Assembly (NCBI RefSeq): GCF_001263175.1
Contig: NZ_CP012332.1
Span: forward strand, 1,168,501-1,232,500
Direction of reading: 5' to 3'
Source: Vulgatibacter incomptus
GTDB taxonomy: Bacteria; Myxococcota; Myxococcia; Myxococcales; Vulgatibacteraceae
Length of the DNA stretch: 64,000 nucleotides
The notes under the pieces are model-generated. The model searched no databases and was not told where the DNA came from. It saw only the letters and a program-made list of their open reading frames with translations. The position numbers and the translations under genes were made by a program. Below are positions 46,004 to 54,155 of the stretch, piece by piece; the first letter of the stretch is position 1; the number at the start of each line of letters is the position of its first letter.

Positions 46004-46030
46004 GAGCTTGTGAAGAATTCACAAGCTCTC
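46002..46030. repeat. perfect 13-bp inverted repeat between convergent lolD and rsmB
   Basis: GAGAGCTTGTGAA, loop GAA, TTCACAAGCTCTC. It is followed by CGTAGCCGAAGGCGGAG, which is the closing module of the dispersed palindromic element. This looks like a condensed form of that element lacking the central GC hairpin, and it may terminate both genes. Confidence 0.7.
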
Positions 46031-46055
46031 GCGTAGCCGAAGGCGGAGGGGACTC

Positions 46056-47525
46056 CTAGGCCCGCCTGCGCAGGAGCGCGGCGAAGAAACCGTCCGTGCC
46101 GTGCACATGGGGCAGGAGCTTCAGGTAGCGCCGGGCCCCGAGCCGCTCCGCCAGCTCCTCGCCCAGCGTAGTGGCGGGGGGCATGAGCTCGAGCTCGGGA
46201 TGCTCGGCGAGCACCGTCTCCACCACGCCCTCGTTCTCCTCGGTGGCGATGCTGCATGTCGCGTAGACGATCCGCCCGCCGGGCTTCGCGAGGGCCGCGT
46301 AGCGAGCGAGGAGCTCCTTCTGGATCCCCGCGAAGCGCTGCACCGATCCCTCGTCGAGGCGAAAGCGCGCGTCGGGGTTCCGGCGGAGCACGCCGAGCCC
46401 GGTGCAGGGCGCGTCGATCAGCACCGCGTCCGCCCGGTCGCCGAGCTTCTCGGCCAGCGGGGTGGGGAGGCCATCCGCCGGGACCACGTGTGACTCCCAG
46501 TTGTGGACGCCAGCACGCCGGGCCCGCGGGCCGAGCATCCCGAGCCGTCGCTCGTCCGTGTCCAGCGCCACCAGGCGCCCGCGGTTCTTCATCGAGGCGG
46601 CCAGCGCGAGGGTCTTCCCTCCGGCGCCTGCGCACGAGTCCACCACCAGCCATCCGGGGTGGGGATCCAGGAGGCGCGCCAGGACCTGGGAGCCTTCGTC
46701 CTGGATCTCGAACAGGCCCTCCTCGAAGCTCCGAAGGCGGAAGAGGTTCTGCCGCCCGTCTACATGGAGGCCATCGGGAGACCACGACGTGGCCTTCGCC
46801 TCGACGCCCTCGGAGGCGAGGCGCGCGATCAGGGTCTCACGATCCGTGCGCAGCCCATTCATCCGGATCGTGAGGGGCGCGCGCTCGTTCATCGAGCGGG
46901 CGAGGGCGAACGCCCCCTCCTCGTCGAGCTCCCGCAGGAAGAGCTCCGCCATCCACGGGGGGAGGGATTCGGCGACCGCGAGGCGCTTCGCCGGATCCTC
47001 CGACAGGCGCGAGAGGAGCTCGCCGGGCGCGGCGCAGGCGACGAGGCCCGGCAGGAGCGCTGCCGAGAGCCCGCCCTCCGCGAGCGCTCTGGCGGGAGGA
47101 ATGCGCCGCTCCTGTACTCGGAGCGCCTCGTAGAAGAGGGCTCGCTTGGCGGCAGAGGAGAGCGCGCGCAGCTCGTCGCCGAGCGACTCCTCCAGCAGGT
47201 AGGTCAATCTCCCCTCGGCGCGGAGAAGGCCGTACACCGCCTCGGCAACGGCTCGGCGCTCGTTGGCATAGAGCCGCTTCTCGCGCCGCAGCAGGTAGTC
47301 GAGGGTCCGATCCGCCACCCGGCCTTCGTCGCGGATCGCCCCGTAGGCCTCGAGGACCAGCGCCCGCACCAGATCATCGCGGATCGGCCGCGGCGGGCCC
47401 GAGGATCCCTCGCCCGCGGGCCCGGCGGGAGCCCTGCCGCCGGGGGCTGTCGGATTCCGAGCGGGAACCCGCCGACCGCTCTCGCCGGGCACCCGACCTT
47501 GCTTGACTCGCCGCTTGGCCGCCAT
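46056..47525 (-). CDS. rsmB: 16S rRNA m5C methyltransferase RsmB (NOP2/Sun family)
   Basis: 489 residues. A Gly/Pro/Arg-rich start (about 1-48) precedes an NusB-like domain (about 50-180), then an RsmB-type N1 region and a SAM-dependent methyltransferase: VVDSCAGAGGKTLALA (motif I), VALDTDERR, IDAPCTGLGVLRRNPDARF (motif IV with one catalytic Cys) and YATCSIATEENE (motif VI Cys nucleophile). RsmB methylates C967 of E. coli 16S rRNA. The NusB-like domain supports RsmB over other Sun family members. Confidence 0.93.
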   Translation of the reverse strand: MAAKRRVKQGRVPGESGRRVPARNPTAPGGRAPAGPAGEGSSGPPRPIRDDLVRALVLEAYGAIRDEGRVADRTLDYLLRREKRLYANERRAVAEAVYGLLRAEGRLTYLLEESLGDELRALSSAAKRALFYEALRVQERRIPPARALAEGGLSAALLPGLVACAAPGELLSRLSEDPAKRLAVAESLPPWMAELFLRELDEEGAFALARSMNERAPLTIRMNGLRTDRETLIARLASEGVEAKATSWSPDGLHVDGRQNLFRLRSFEEGLFEIQDEGSQVLARLLDPHPGWLVVDSCAGAGGKTLALAASMKNRGRLVALDTDERRLGMLGPRARRAGVHNWESHVVPADGLPTPLAEKLGDRADAVLIDAPCTGLGVLRRNPDARFRLDEGSVQRFAGIQKELLARYAALAKPGGRIVYATCSIATEENEGVVETVLAEHPELELMPPATTLGEELAERLGARRYLKLLPHVHGTDGFFAALLRRRA

Positions 47526-47708
47526 TAACTAGACCACCTTCCATGCCGTCCACCGGCACGCGAGAACCTAGCCGGGAACACGCAGGAGAGGCGGTTTTTT
47601 CGCGAGCGGCGCGAGGAACCAAATCCTCTTGCGGGCATCGGAAGACGGCGAGAGGCTTCGGCTCTTCGAAGGCTCATCGATGATCAACCCCAACCACGGA
47701 GAAAATCC

Positions 47709-48224
47709 ATGATTCAGGTGCTCCAGAAGGCCCCGGACTTCACCGCCAAGGCCGTCGTCGGCAAGGGCGACTTCACCTCGGTTTCGCTCTCGGACTACCG
47801 CGGCAAGTGGGTCGTCCTCTTCTTCTACCCGCTCGACTTCACCTTCGTCTGCCCGACGGAGATCCAGGAGTTCTCGAAGCGCCACGACGAGTTCAAGAAC
47901 CTGAACGCCGTGGTCCTCGGCGCCTCGGTCGACTCCGAGCACTCGCACAAGGCGTGGATCCAGGGCGGCCTCGGTGAGCTCAAGTACCCCCTCCTCGCGG
48001 ACTTCAACAAGGACATCTCGCGGAAGTACGGCGCGCTCCTCGAGAACGAGGGCTTCTCCACCCGCGCGACCTACATCATCGACCCGGAGGGCGTGCTCCA
48101 GTACGCAAACTTCCACAACCCGAACGTCGGCCGCTCGGTCGGCGAGACGCTCCGCGTCCTCCAGGGCTGCCAGACCGGCGAGCGCTGCCCGGCGGAGTGG
48201 AAGCCCGGCCAGAAGACGATCTGA
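47709..48224 (+). CDS. typical 2-Cys peroxiredoxin (AhpC/Prx1 class)
   Basis: 171 residues with GGAG 6 nt before the ATG. The peroxidatic Cys48 sits in DFTFVCPTEI and the resolving Cys160 in GERCPAEW; an additional Cys154 is present. The GGLG loop (IQGGLGELKYPLL) is kept, but the C-terminal YF tail of eukaryotic sensitive Prx is absent, suggesting resistance to over-oxidation (inferred). It reduces H2O2 and alkyl hydroperoxides in the cytoplasm. Single-gene unit with a strong terminator. A second, unrelated-class peroxiredoxin is convergent at 48307. Confidence 0.94.
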   Translation: MIQVLQKAPDFTAKAVVGKGDFTSVSLSDYRGKWVVLFFYPLDFTFVCPTEIQEFSKRHDEFKNLNAVVLGASVDSEHSHKAWIQGGLGELKYPLLADFNKDISRKYGALLENEGFSTRATYIIDPEGVLQYANFHNPNVGRSVGETLRVLQGCQTGERCPAEWKPGQKTI

Positions 48225-48255
48225 TCGTCGTGGCACAACGAGCAGCCGCTCGCTT

Positions 48256-48292
48256 CGGCCCGGGTTCGATTCGAACCCGGGCCGTTTGTTTT
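48256..48292 (+). terminator. strong intrinsic terminator of the 2-Cys peroxiredoxin gene
   Basis: CGGCCCGGGTTCG and CGAACCCGGGCCG form a perfect 13-bp stem with loop ATT, followed at once by TTTGTTTT. It is the clearest rho-independent terminator in the window. Confidence 0.92.
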
Positions 48293-48306
48293 CAAGAGGC
48301 GAGGCT

Positions 48307-48825
48307 TCAGCCCTTGGGCGCCGTCGTCCGCTTGCTGGCCGCCTTCTTCTCCGAAGGGGGCGCCTCGCCCTTCAGCGTCGCCAGGACCGCCTCGGCGTGC
48401 CCGTCCACCTTCACCGGCGACCAGGCCGCTTCGATCATCCCCTTCTCGTCGATGAGGAAGGTCGAGCGGATCGTGCCCAGGATCTGCTTCCCGTAGAGCG
48501 TCTTCATCCCGAAGGCGCCGTAAGCAGTCGCTACGGCGCTGTCGGCGTCGGAGAGGAGCGGGTAGGGGAGCGCCTGCTTCTCGCGGAAGCGACCGTGCGA
48601 GGCGATCGAGTCCTTGGAGATCCCGAAGACCTCTGCCCCGGCGGCCCGGAGCGCGTCATAGCGATCCCGGAAGTCGCACGCCTCGCGGGTGCATCCGGGC
48701 GTCTGGTCCTTGGGATAGAAGAAGAGCACGACCTTTCGGCCTCGAAGACCCTCCAGGGAAACCTTCTCGCCGGAGGTGGACGGGAGGTCGAAGGCCGGAG
48801 CCCGGTCGCCAGCACGCAGAGCCAA
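48307..48825 (-). CDS. bcp: thiol peroxidase Bcp/PrxQ
   Basis: 172 residues, TTG start with AAGGAG 6 nt upstream. Bcp signature TPGCTREACDFRD places the peroxidatic Cys45 and resolving Cys50 four residues apart on one helix. Other family blocks: FDLPSTSGEKVSLEGLRG, VVLFFYPKD and RSTFLIDEKG. It is a monomeric peroxidase for organic hydroperoxides. The last 20 residues are Lys/Ala/Thr-rich and unusual. Divergent from the Fe-S carrier gene across 188 bp. Confidence 0.94.
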   Translation of the reverse strand: MALRAGDRAPAFDLPSTSGEKVSLEGLRGRKVVLFFYPKDQTPGCTREACDFRDRYDALRAAGAEVFGISKDSIASHGRFREKQALPYPLLSDADSAVATAYGAFGMKTLYGKQILGTIRSTFLIDEKGMIEAAWSPVKVDGHAEAVLATLKGEAPPSEKKAASKRTTAPKG

Positions 48826-49013
48826 TTTCGTCTCCTTCGAGCGCCGTGGCGCTCGTGATCGGGTTCGCTATCCAAAACTGCCCGCCCCTTGTTCCCGATC
48901 GGGTGCAGGCCATCCGGACGCGGCGTCCAGGTCCGGTGGAAATCCGGATCCAGGACGGTTATAGAAGCGCCGAACGTTCCTACCGTACCTGAAGCGCGTA
49001 GCGAGGAGATTCC

Positions 49014-49397
49014 ATGGAGACGCAGAACCAGGCGCCCGCCCCCATCACCGGCTTCGAGTTCACCCCGGCCACCCCCGTCGCCCTCACCGCGGCGGCCGTC
49101 GAGAAGGTGAAGGAGGCCATGGCCCAGCAGAAGCTGGACGGCCACTGCCTCCGCATCGCCGTCGTCGGCGGCGGCTGCTCGGGCTTCAACTACGATCTCG
49201 ATCTGGTCAAGGACGCCAAGCCCACCGACGTCGCCTACGATCTGGCGGGCGTGAAGGTCGCCATCGACGAGCAGAGCGTCCGCTTCCTCGACGGGACCGT
49301 GATCGACTTCGTCGAGACCCTGCAGGGCGCCGGCTTCAAGTTCAACAACCCGAAGGCCAAGTCGACCTGCGGCTGCGGCACCTCGTTCTCGGCGTAA
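49014..49397 (+). CDS. A-type iron-sulfur cluster carrier (IscA/ErpA family)
   Basis: 127 residues. The three conserved Cys are C55 in VGGGCSGFNY and C119/C121 in STCGCGTSF, which bind the Fe-S cluster or iron; VETLQGAGFKFNNPKA is typical. About 20 extra N-terminal residues are Pro/Thr-rich. ErpA or IscA passes 4Fe-4S clusters to apo-enzymes. No isc or suf genes are nearby, so which branch it belongs to cannot be decided from context. Confidence 0.92.
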   Translation: METQNQAPAPITGFEFTPATPVALTAAAVEKVKEAMAQQKLDGHCLRIAVVGGGCSGFNYDLDLVKDAKPTDVAYDLAGVKVAIDEQSVRFLDGTVIDFVETLQGAGFKFNNPKAKSTCGCGTSFSA

Positions 49398-49525
49398 CAG
49401 GCCCCCGAGGCCTCGAGGCTGCGCTCGTTTCGAGCGGGCGCGCCTCGTAACACCGGGATCGTCTCCTTCGCGAGGCGACGGAACGCAAACCGCGATTGGA
49501 GCGCCGCGGGCGCTCGGCGGACCTC

Positions 49526-50200
49526 ATGGACAAGCCGATCGTCGCCTGGGCCACCGTCGGCCCCTTCCGACAGAACTCCTACGTCCTGGGCGATCCCGTG
49601 ACGAAGGACGCCGTGCTGGTCGATCCGGGCGACGAGCCCAAGGCCATCGAGGCAGTCCTCGAGCGGGAAGGGTTGACCCCTCGCTTCATCCTCAACACCC
49701 ACGCCCACATCGACCACGTGGGCGCCGTCCACCACTTCCAACAGAAGTGGAAGCTCCCGTTCTACCTGCACCCCGGTGACCGGGATTGGCTCGAGGCGCT
49801 GCCGCTCCAGGGCCGGATGTTCGACGTACCCACCTCGCCCATCCCCCACGTGGATCGTTGGATCGCGGACGGCGAGACGATCGCCTTCGGTGGGAAGCGG
49901 ATCGAAGTGATCCACACGCCGGGCCATACGCCTGGCGGGTGCTGCCTCCTGCTCCGGGACGACGGGATCCTCTTCACCGGCGACACGATCTTCGCGGGCA
50001 GCATCGGCAGGACCGACTTCCCCGGTGGCTCTCTCGAGGAGCTCCTCGCCTCGATCCGGGAGAAGCTCTTCCCGCTCGGGGACGAGGTGACCTTCTATTC
50101 CGGCCACGGCCCTCCCTCGACCCTCGGCAAGGAGCGCCGGGACAACCCCTTCGTCGGTGAGAACGCCACCGGCTCGGGCCGCGGCAAGAAGTACGTCTGA
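49526..50200 (+). CDS. metallo-beta-lactamase-fold hydrolase, glyoxalase II-like
   Basis: 224 residues from the ATG at 49526. The MBL metal site is H59-x-H61-x-D63-H64 (LNTHAHIDHVG), with HTPGHTPGG, FTGDTIFAGSIGRTDFPGG and FYSGHGPPST supplying the other ligands. The GSIGRTDFPGG block is characteristic of the YcbL/GloB-like subgroup that hydrolyses thioesters such as S-lactoylglutathione. The natural thiol here is unknown. Confidence 0.88.
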   Translation: MDKPIVAWATVGPFRQNSYVLGDPVTKDAVLVDPGDEPKAIEAVLEREGLTPRFILNTHAHIDHVGAVHHFQQKWKLPFYLHPGDRDWLEALPLQGRMFDVPTSPIPHVDRWIADGETIAFGGKRIEVIHTPGHTPGGCCLLLRDDGILFTGDTIFAGSIGRTDFPGGSLEELLASIREKLFPLGDEVTFYSGHGPPSTLGKERRDNPFVGENATGSGRGKKYV

Positions 50201-50261
50201 CCGGCTCCGAAGGGCGCTCCTCCCACGGACGAGGCGCCTCCGGCCGGTAGAAAGGGCACTC

Positions 50262-51416
50262 GTGCCAACGGAGCCTGTCTTCCTCATCGTCGCGGCGGAG
50301 GCCTCCGCCGACGTCCACGGCGCCCGGCTGATGGCCTCGATCGCGCGGCGGACCCCAGGCGCCCGCTTCGTCGGCATGGGCGGTCCCGCCATGAGGGCCG
50401 CGGGCCTCGAGGCGCTGTACCGCGCCGAGGATCTCTCGGTGATGGGCTTCGTCGAGGTCGTCCCCAAGCTCGCCGGCATCCTCGGGATCCTGCGCGGCCT
50501 CGCCCGCTGGGCCGAGGCGAACCGCCCCAGCGCCGCCATCCTCATCGACTCCGCCGACTTCAACCTCCGGCTCGCCAGGGAGCTGCGCCACGTCGGGATC
50601 CCGACCGTCGGCTACGTCGCGCCGATGGCCTGGGCCTGGCGGGAGTCCCGCACCCGGGTGCTCCGCGATCTCGATCGCCTCCTCTGCATCTATCCCTTCG
50701 AGGAGCCGTGGTTCCGCGCCAGGGGCGTCGCCGCCACCTACGTCGGAAACCCCGTCGCGGAAGACCCGCGCCTCGGCACCATCCCCGACGAGGCGGAATG
50801 CCGCCGGGCCCTCGGGCTCGACGAGTCCCGGCCGACCCTCGCGCTCCTCCCCGGGTCGCGCCGCGCAGAGCTACGCAACGTCCTCCCCACGCTCCTCGCC
50901 GCCTCCGATCGGCTGGCGAAGGAGGAGCCCGAGCTGCAGGTGGTGCTCCCGGTCGCGCCGACCCTCGATCGCGCAGAGGTGGAGGCGCTCGCGGCGGGCG
51001 CCAGATGCCGCCTGATCCTCGTGGACGGTCGCGCGCCGGAGGCCCTCGGCGCTGCCGATGCCGTGGCGGTCTGCTCCGGGACCGCGACGCTGGAGGCCGC
51101 GCTCCTCGTCCGCCCGATGGTCGTGGCCTACCGGGCCCACCCCGTCTCGTTCAAGATCGCCCAGCTCCTCGTCCGCCTGCCCAGCGTCTCCATCGTGAAC
51201 ATCCTCGCCGGACGCCCGATCGTCCCGGAGCTCCTCCAGGACCAGCTCGAGCCCGAAGCGCTCGCCGCCGAGCTCCTGCCGCTTTTTAGGCGGACCGAGG
51301 CGCGGGAGCGGATGATCCGCGAGCTGGCCGGCCTCCGCGAGCTCCTCGGCTCGAGGCGGGCGAGCGAGCATGCGGCCGACGAGATCCTCCAGACGGTGGC
51401 GGATCGGGCCGCCTGA
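50262..51416 (+). CDS. lpxB: lipid-A-disaccharide synthase
   Basis: 384 residues, GTG start with AAAGGG upstream. Family blocks: FLIVAAEASADVHGARLM (usually GExSGD; here AEASAD), MGFVEVVPKL, ILIDSADFNLRLA, YVAPMAWAWRESR, LLCIYPFEEPWFRARGVAATYVGNP, LALLPGSRRAEL and CSGTATLEAAL. It joins UDP-2,3-diacyl-GlcN and lipid X to give the lipid A disaccharide at the inner membrane. First gene of the LPS block; a repeat element separates it from marC. Confidence 0.95.
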   Translation: MPTEPVFLIVAAEASADVHGARLMASIARRTPGARFVGMGGPAMRAAGLEALYRAEDLSVMGFVEVVPKLAGILGILRGLARWAEANRPSAAILIDSADFNLRLARELRHVGIPTVGYVAPMAWAWRESRTRVLRDLDRLLCIYPFEEPWFRARGVAATYVGNPVAEDPRLGTIPDEAECRRALGLDESRPTLALLPGSRRAELRNVLPTLLAASDRLAKEEPELQVVLPVAPTLDRAEVEALAAGARCRLILVDGRAPEALGAADAVAVCSGTATLEAALLVRPMVVAYRAHPVSFKIAQLLVRLPSVSIVNILAGRPIVPELLQDQLEPEALAAELLPLFRRTEARERMIRELAGLRELLGSRRASEHAADEILQTVADRAA

Positions 51417-51446
51417 CCTCGCGCTTTCTAGTTTGCTTCGCCTACG

Positions 51447-51560
51447 GCGAGCGTATGAAGGAATCGGCCCCGCCGAGGCGGGCCCGCTCCCTTCAACTCG
51501 CGCTTCGCGCGAGAGCGCTCCTTTTCGTTTGCTCCGCCCTAGGCTCCGCCGGAGCTTGCG
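51447..51560 (+). repeat. dispersed palindromic intergenic element, copy D
   Basis: CGAGCGTATGAAGG, a 40-nt hairpin (51456-51495), CGCGCTTCGCGCG, AGCGCTC and GCTCCGCCCTAGGCTCCG. At stem positions 6 and 35 it has G and C where copies A, B and C have A and T, a compensatory change that keeps the pair. Confidence 0.72.
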
Positions 51561-51593
51561 GGCCGTGTATCCGCAGGTGTAGAGCCCCACCCG

Positions 51594-52325
51594 ATGTTCT
51601 CGCAGCTCCTCGCCACTGCGGTCCTCGCGATCTCCGCCCTCTTCGTGGTCGTCGACCCGGTCGGCCTCGTTCCGATCTTCGTCGCCATCACCGAGGGCAA
51701 GACGCGGGAGAGCCGGGCGGCCATCGCGCGCAAGGCGTGTATCATCTTCGTGTGCGTGGTCGGCCTCTTCGCCATCGGCGGAGGCCTCGTCTTCCGGCTG
51801 CTCGGCGTGAGCCTCGCCGCCTTCAAGATCGCCGGCGGCGGCCTGCTGATGCTCACCGCCCTCGACATGCTCCGGAACCGCCTCGCGCCCGAGCGCACCT
51901 CGGAGGAGGAGATGGACGAGGCCTCGCACAAGCAGGACGTCGCGGTCGTGCCCCTGGCGATGCCCCTCCTCGCCGGCCCCGGCGCCATCGCCACCGCGAT
52001 GGTGCTCACCTCTCGCGCCACGATGGTCTGGGACGTCGCGATCGTCGTCGCCGCCGTGATCGTCATCGGGATCGCGACCTTCTACATCCTCGCGGCGGCC
52101 CACTGGGTCGACCGCTTCCTCGGCGTCAGCGGGCGCTCGATCCTCGAGAGGGTCATGGGCCTCGTCCTCGCCGCGATCGCCGTGCAGTTCGTCGTCGACG
52201 GCCTCGGCGAGGCGCTGCCGGGGCTCCTGTCCTCTCGGGAGCCCGCGGCCGTTGAGGACCTGCTGAAGGCTTCGAAGGCCCACCTCGGGCTCCCCGCCTG
52301 GCTCGACGGGAGCGCCGGATCGTGA
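51594..52325 (+). CDS. MarC-family integral membrane protein
   Basis: 243 residues with about six TM helices. Family blocks: ALFVVVDPVGLVPIFVAIT at the N-terminus, FKIAGGGLLMLTALDML, and VPLAMPLLAGPGAIATAMVL. MarC proteins have no firmly established function; the old link to antibiotic resistance was withdrawn. The last 30 residues extend past the final TM. The end overlaps the msbA start (GTGA), so it is translated with msbA. Confidence 0.9.
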   Translation: MFSQLLATAVLAISALFVVVDPVGLVPIFVAITEGKTRESRAAIARKACIIFVCVVGLFAIGGGLVFRLLGVSLAAFKIAGGGLLMLTALDMLRNRLAPERTSEEEMDEASHKQDVAVVPLAMPLLAGPGAIATAMVLTSRATMVWDVAIVVAAVIVIGIATFYILAAAHWVDRFLGVSGRSILERVMGLVLAAIAVQFVVDGLGEALPGLLSSREPAAVEDLLKASKAHLGLPAWLDGSAGS

Positions 52326-54121
52326 GCCAGGGGCGCGCCTCGACGACGTGCCGGCTCCTCGGCGTGCTCCGTCCCCAAAGGCTCGCCATCGCGGCAGGCT
52401 TCGGCTGCATGATCGTGCTCGCCGTCGCCACCGCGGGCTACGCCTGGCTCATCGGCCCACTGCTCCACTTCCTCACCAGCGGCAAGGTCGAGGGTCTCGG
52501 GGCGATGCTCCCCGGCCTCGACCCGGGCTCGCTCGACCGATCCCGCGTCCTCCTCGCGGTGCCGCTGGCGCTTCTCGCCCTCGGCCTCGCCAAGGGCCTC
52601 GCGTACTTCGGCCACTTCTACCTGATGGGCATGGTCGCCCAGCGGGCCGTCCTCGATCTGCGCAAGTCGCTCTTCGAGCGGATCATGCGGCTCGCGCCCC
52701 AGGACCTCCTCGGGCAGCGCACCGGCGACCTCCTCTCCCGTTTCGGCGACGACCTCCGCGCGGTCGAGAACGCCCTCCACGTCGCGCTCCCGACCTACCT
52801 GCGCGACAGTCTCCAGGTCGTCGTCCTCCTCGGCCTCTGCTTCGTCCTCGACTGGCGCCTCTCGCTCGTCGCCTTCGGCGCCGTCCCCCTCGCGGTGGTC
52901 CCGCTCACCTACGTGGGTCGTCGCCTCAAGCGCGTCGCACGCAGGGGGCAGCAGAGCGTCGGCGCCCTCGCCGGACTGGCCTACGACACCATCGCCGGGA
53001 TCCGCGTGGTGCAGGCCTACGGCATGCAGGAACACCTCGCGGCGAAGTTCGACGAAGAGAATCGTCGGTGGCTCGCGCTCAAGCGGAAGAGCCTCCGCTC
53101 CAGGGGAATCGCCAGCCCGGCGATGGAGCTGCTCTCGGTGATGGGCGTCGCCCTCGTCCTCGCCTTCGCCGTCTACGCCATGCGCGACGGCGCCCTGCTC
53201 AGCGAGAAGCTTCTTTCCTTCCTCTCCGCCCTCGCGCTCCTGCTCGACCCCGCAAAGAACCTCGGCAAGGCGGGCGGCTTCGCGATCCAGGGCCTGGGCG
53301 CCGCCGAGCGGATCTTCGAGGTCCTCGACCTCGAGCCGTCGGTCGCCGAATCGAAGCAGGCGAGGGCGCTTCCGCGCTTCTCGGAGCGGATCCGGTTCGA
53401 GGGCGTCTCCTTCCGCTACGGCGATCGCCTCGTCCTCGACGGCGTCGACCTCGAGGTCCGCCGCGGCGAGGTGGTCGCGCTCGTGGGCCCGTCGGGAGGC
53501 GGAAAGAGCACGCTCGCCGGGCTCCTCTCGCGAACCGCGGACCCCTGCCACGGCCGGATCACCCTCGACGGCATCGACCTGCGCGACGCCCTCCTCGGGA
53601 GTCTCCGGGAGCAGATCGCCCTCGTGCCCCAGGACGTGGTCCTCTTCGACGACACCGTGCGTGAGAACGTCGCGTACGGAGTGGAGGCGAGCGACGAGAA
53701 GATCCGCGTTGCCCTCCGAGCGGCGCGTGCACTCGACTTCGTCGAGAGGCTTCCGCAGGGCCTCGACACGCGCGTCGGCGAGAGGGGGGCGACCCTCTCT
53801 GGCGGCCAGCGCCAGCGCCTCGCCATCGCGCGGGCCCTCCTCAAGGACGCGCCCATCCTCGTCCTCGACGAGGCCACCAGCGCCCTCGACAGCGAGAGCG
53901 AGCGCGAGGTCCAGGCCGCCCTGGACGAGCTCATGAAGGGACGGACCGCCCTCGTGATCGCCCACCGCCTCTCCACGATCCGCGACGCCGATCGGATCTG
54001 CGTCGTGGACGCCGGCCGGATCGTCGAGGAGGGGCGCCATGAGGAGCTCCTCGAGCGCGCTGGCGCCTACCGGCGCCTCCACGACGTCCAGCAGCTCCGC
54101 GCAGGGGGCGCCGCGGCATGA
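52322..54121 (+). CDS. msbA: lipid A export ABC transporter MsbA
   Basis: 599 residues, a full ABC half-transporter: six TM helices (about 20-310) and an ATPase with Walker A GPSGGGKST, Q-loop ALVPQDVVLFDDTVRENVAYG, signature LSGGQRQRLAIARALL, Walker B LVLDEATSALD and switch IAHRLST. Context beside lpxB, waaA and lpxK supports MsbA, which flips core-lipid A across the inner membrane. The GTG start overlaps the marC stop by 4 nt. Confidence 0.92.
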   Translation: MSQGRASTTCRLLGVLRPQRLAIAAGFGCMIVLAVATAGYAWLIGPLLHFLTSGKVEGLGAMLPGLDPGSLDRSRVLLAVPLALLALGLAKGLAYFGHFYLMGMVAQRAVLDLRKSLFERIMRLAPQDLLGQRTGDLLSRFGDDLRAVENALHVALPTYLRDSLQVVVLLGLCFVLDWRLSLVAFGAVPLAVVPLTYVGRRLKRVARRGQQSVGALAGLAYDTIAGIRVVQAYGMQEHLAAKFDEENRRWLALKRKSLRSRGIASPAMELLSVMGVALVLAFAVYAMRDGALLSEKLLSFLSALALLLDPAKNLGKAGGFAIQGLGAAERIFEVLDLEPSVAESKQARALPRFSERIRFEGVSFRYGDRLVLDGVDLEVRRGEVVALVGPSGGGKSTLAGLLSRTADPCHGRITLDGIDLRDALLGSLREQIALVPQDVVLFDDTVRENVAYGVEASDEKIRVALRAARALDFVERLPQGLDTRVGERGATLSGGQRQRLAIARALLKDAPILVLDEATSALDSESEREVQAALDELMKGRTALVIAHRLSTIRDADRICVVDAGRIVEEGRHEELLERAGAYRRLHDVQQLRAGGAAA

Positions 54122-54155
54122 GCGCGAGAGGGACTCTTTCGTTGGAACGCGGGAC

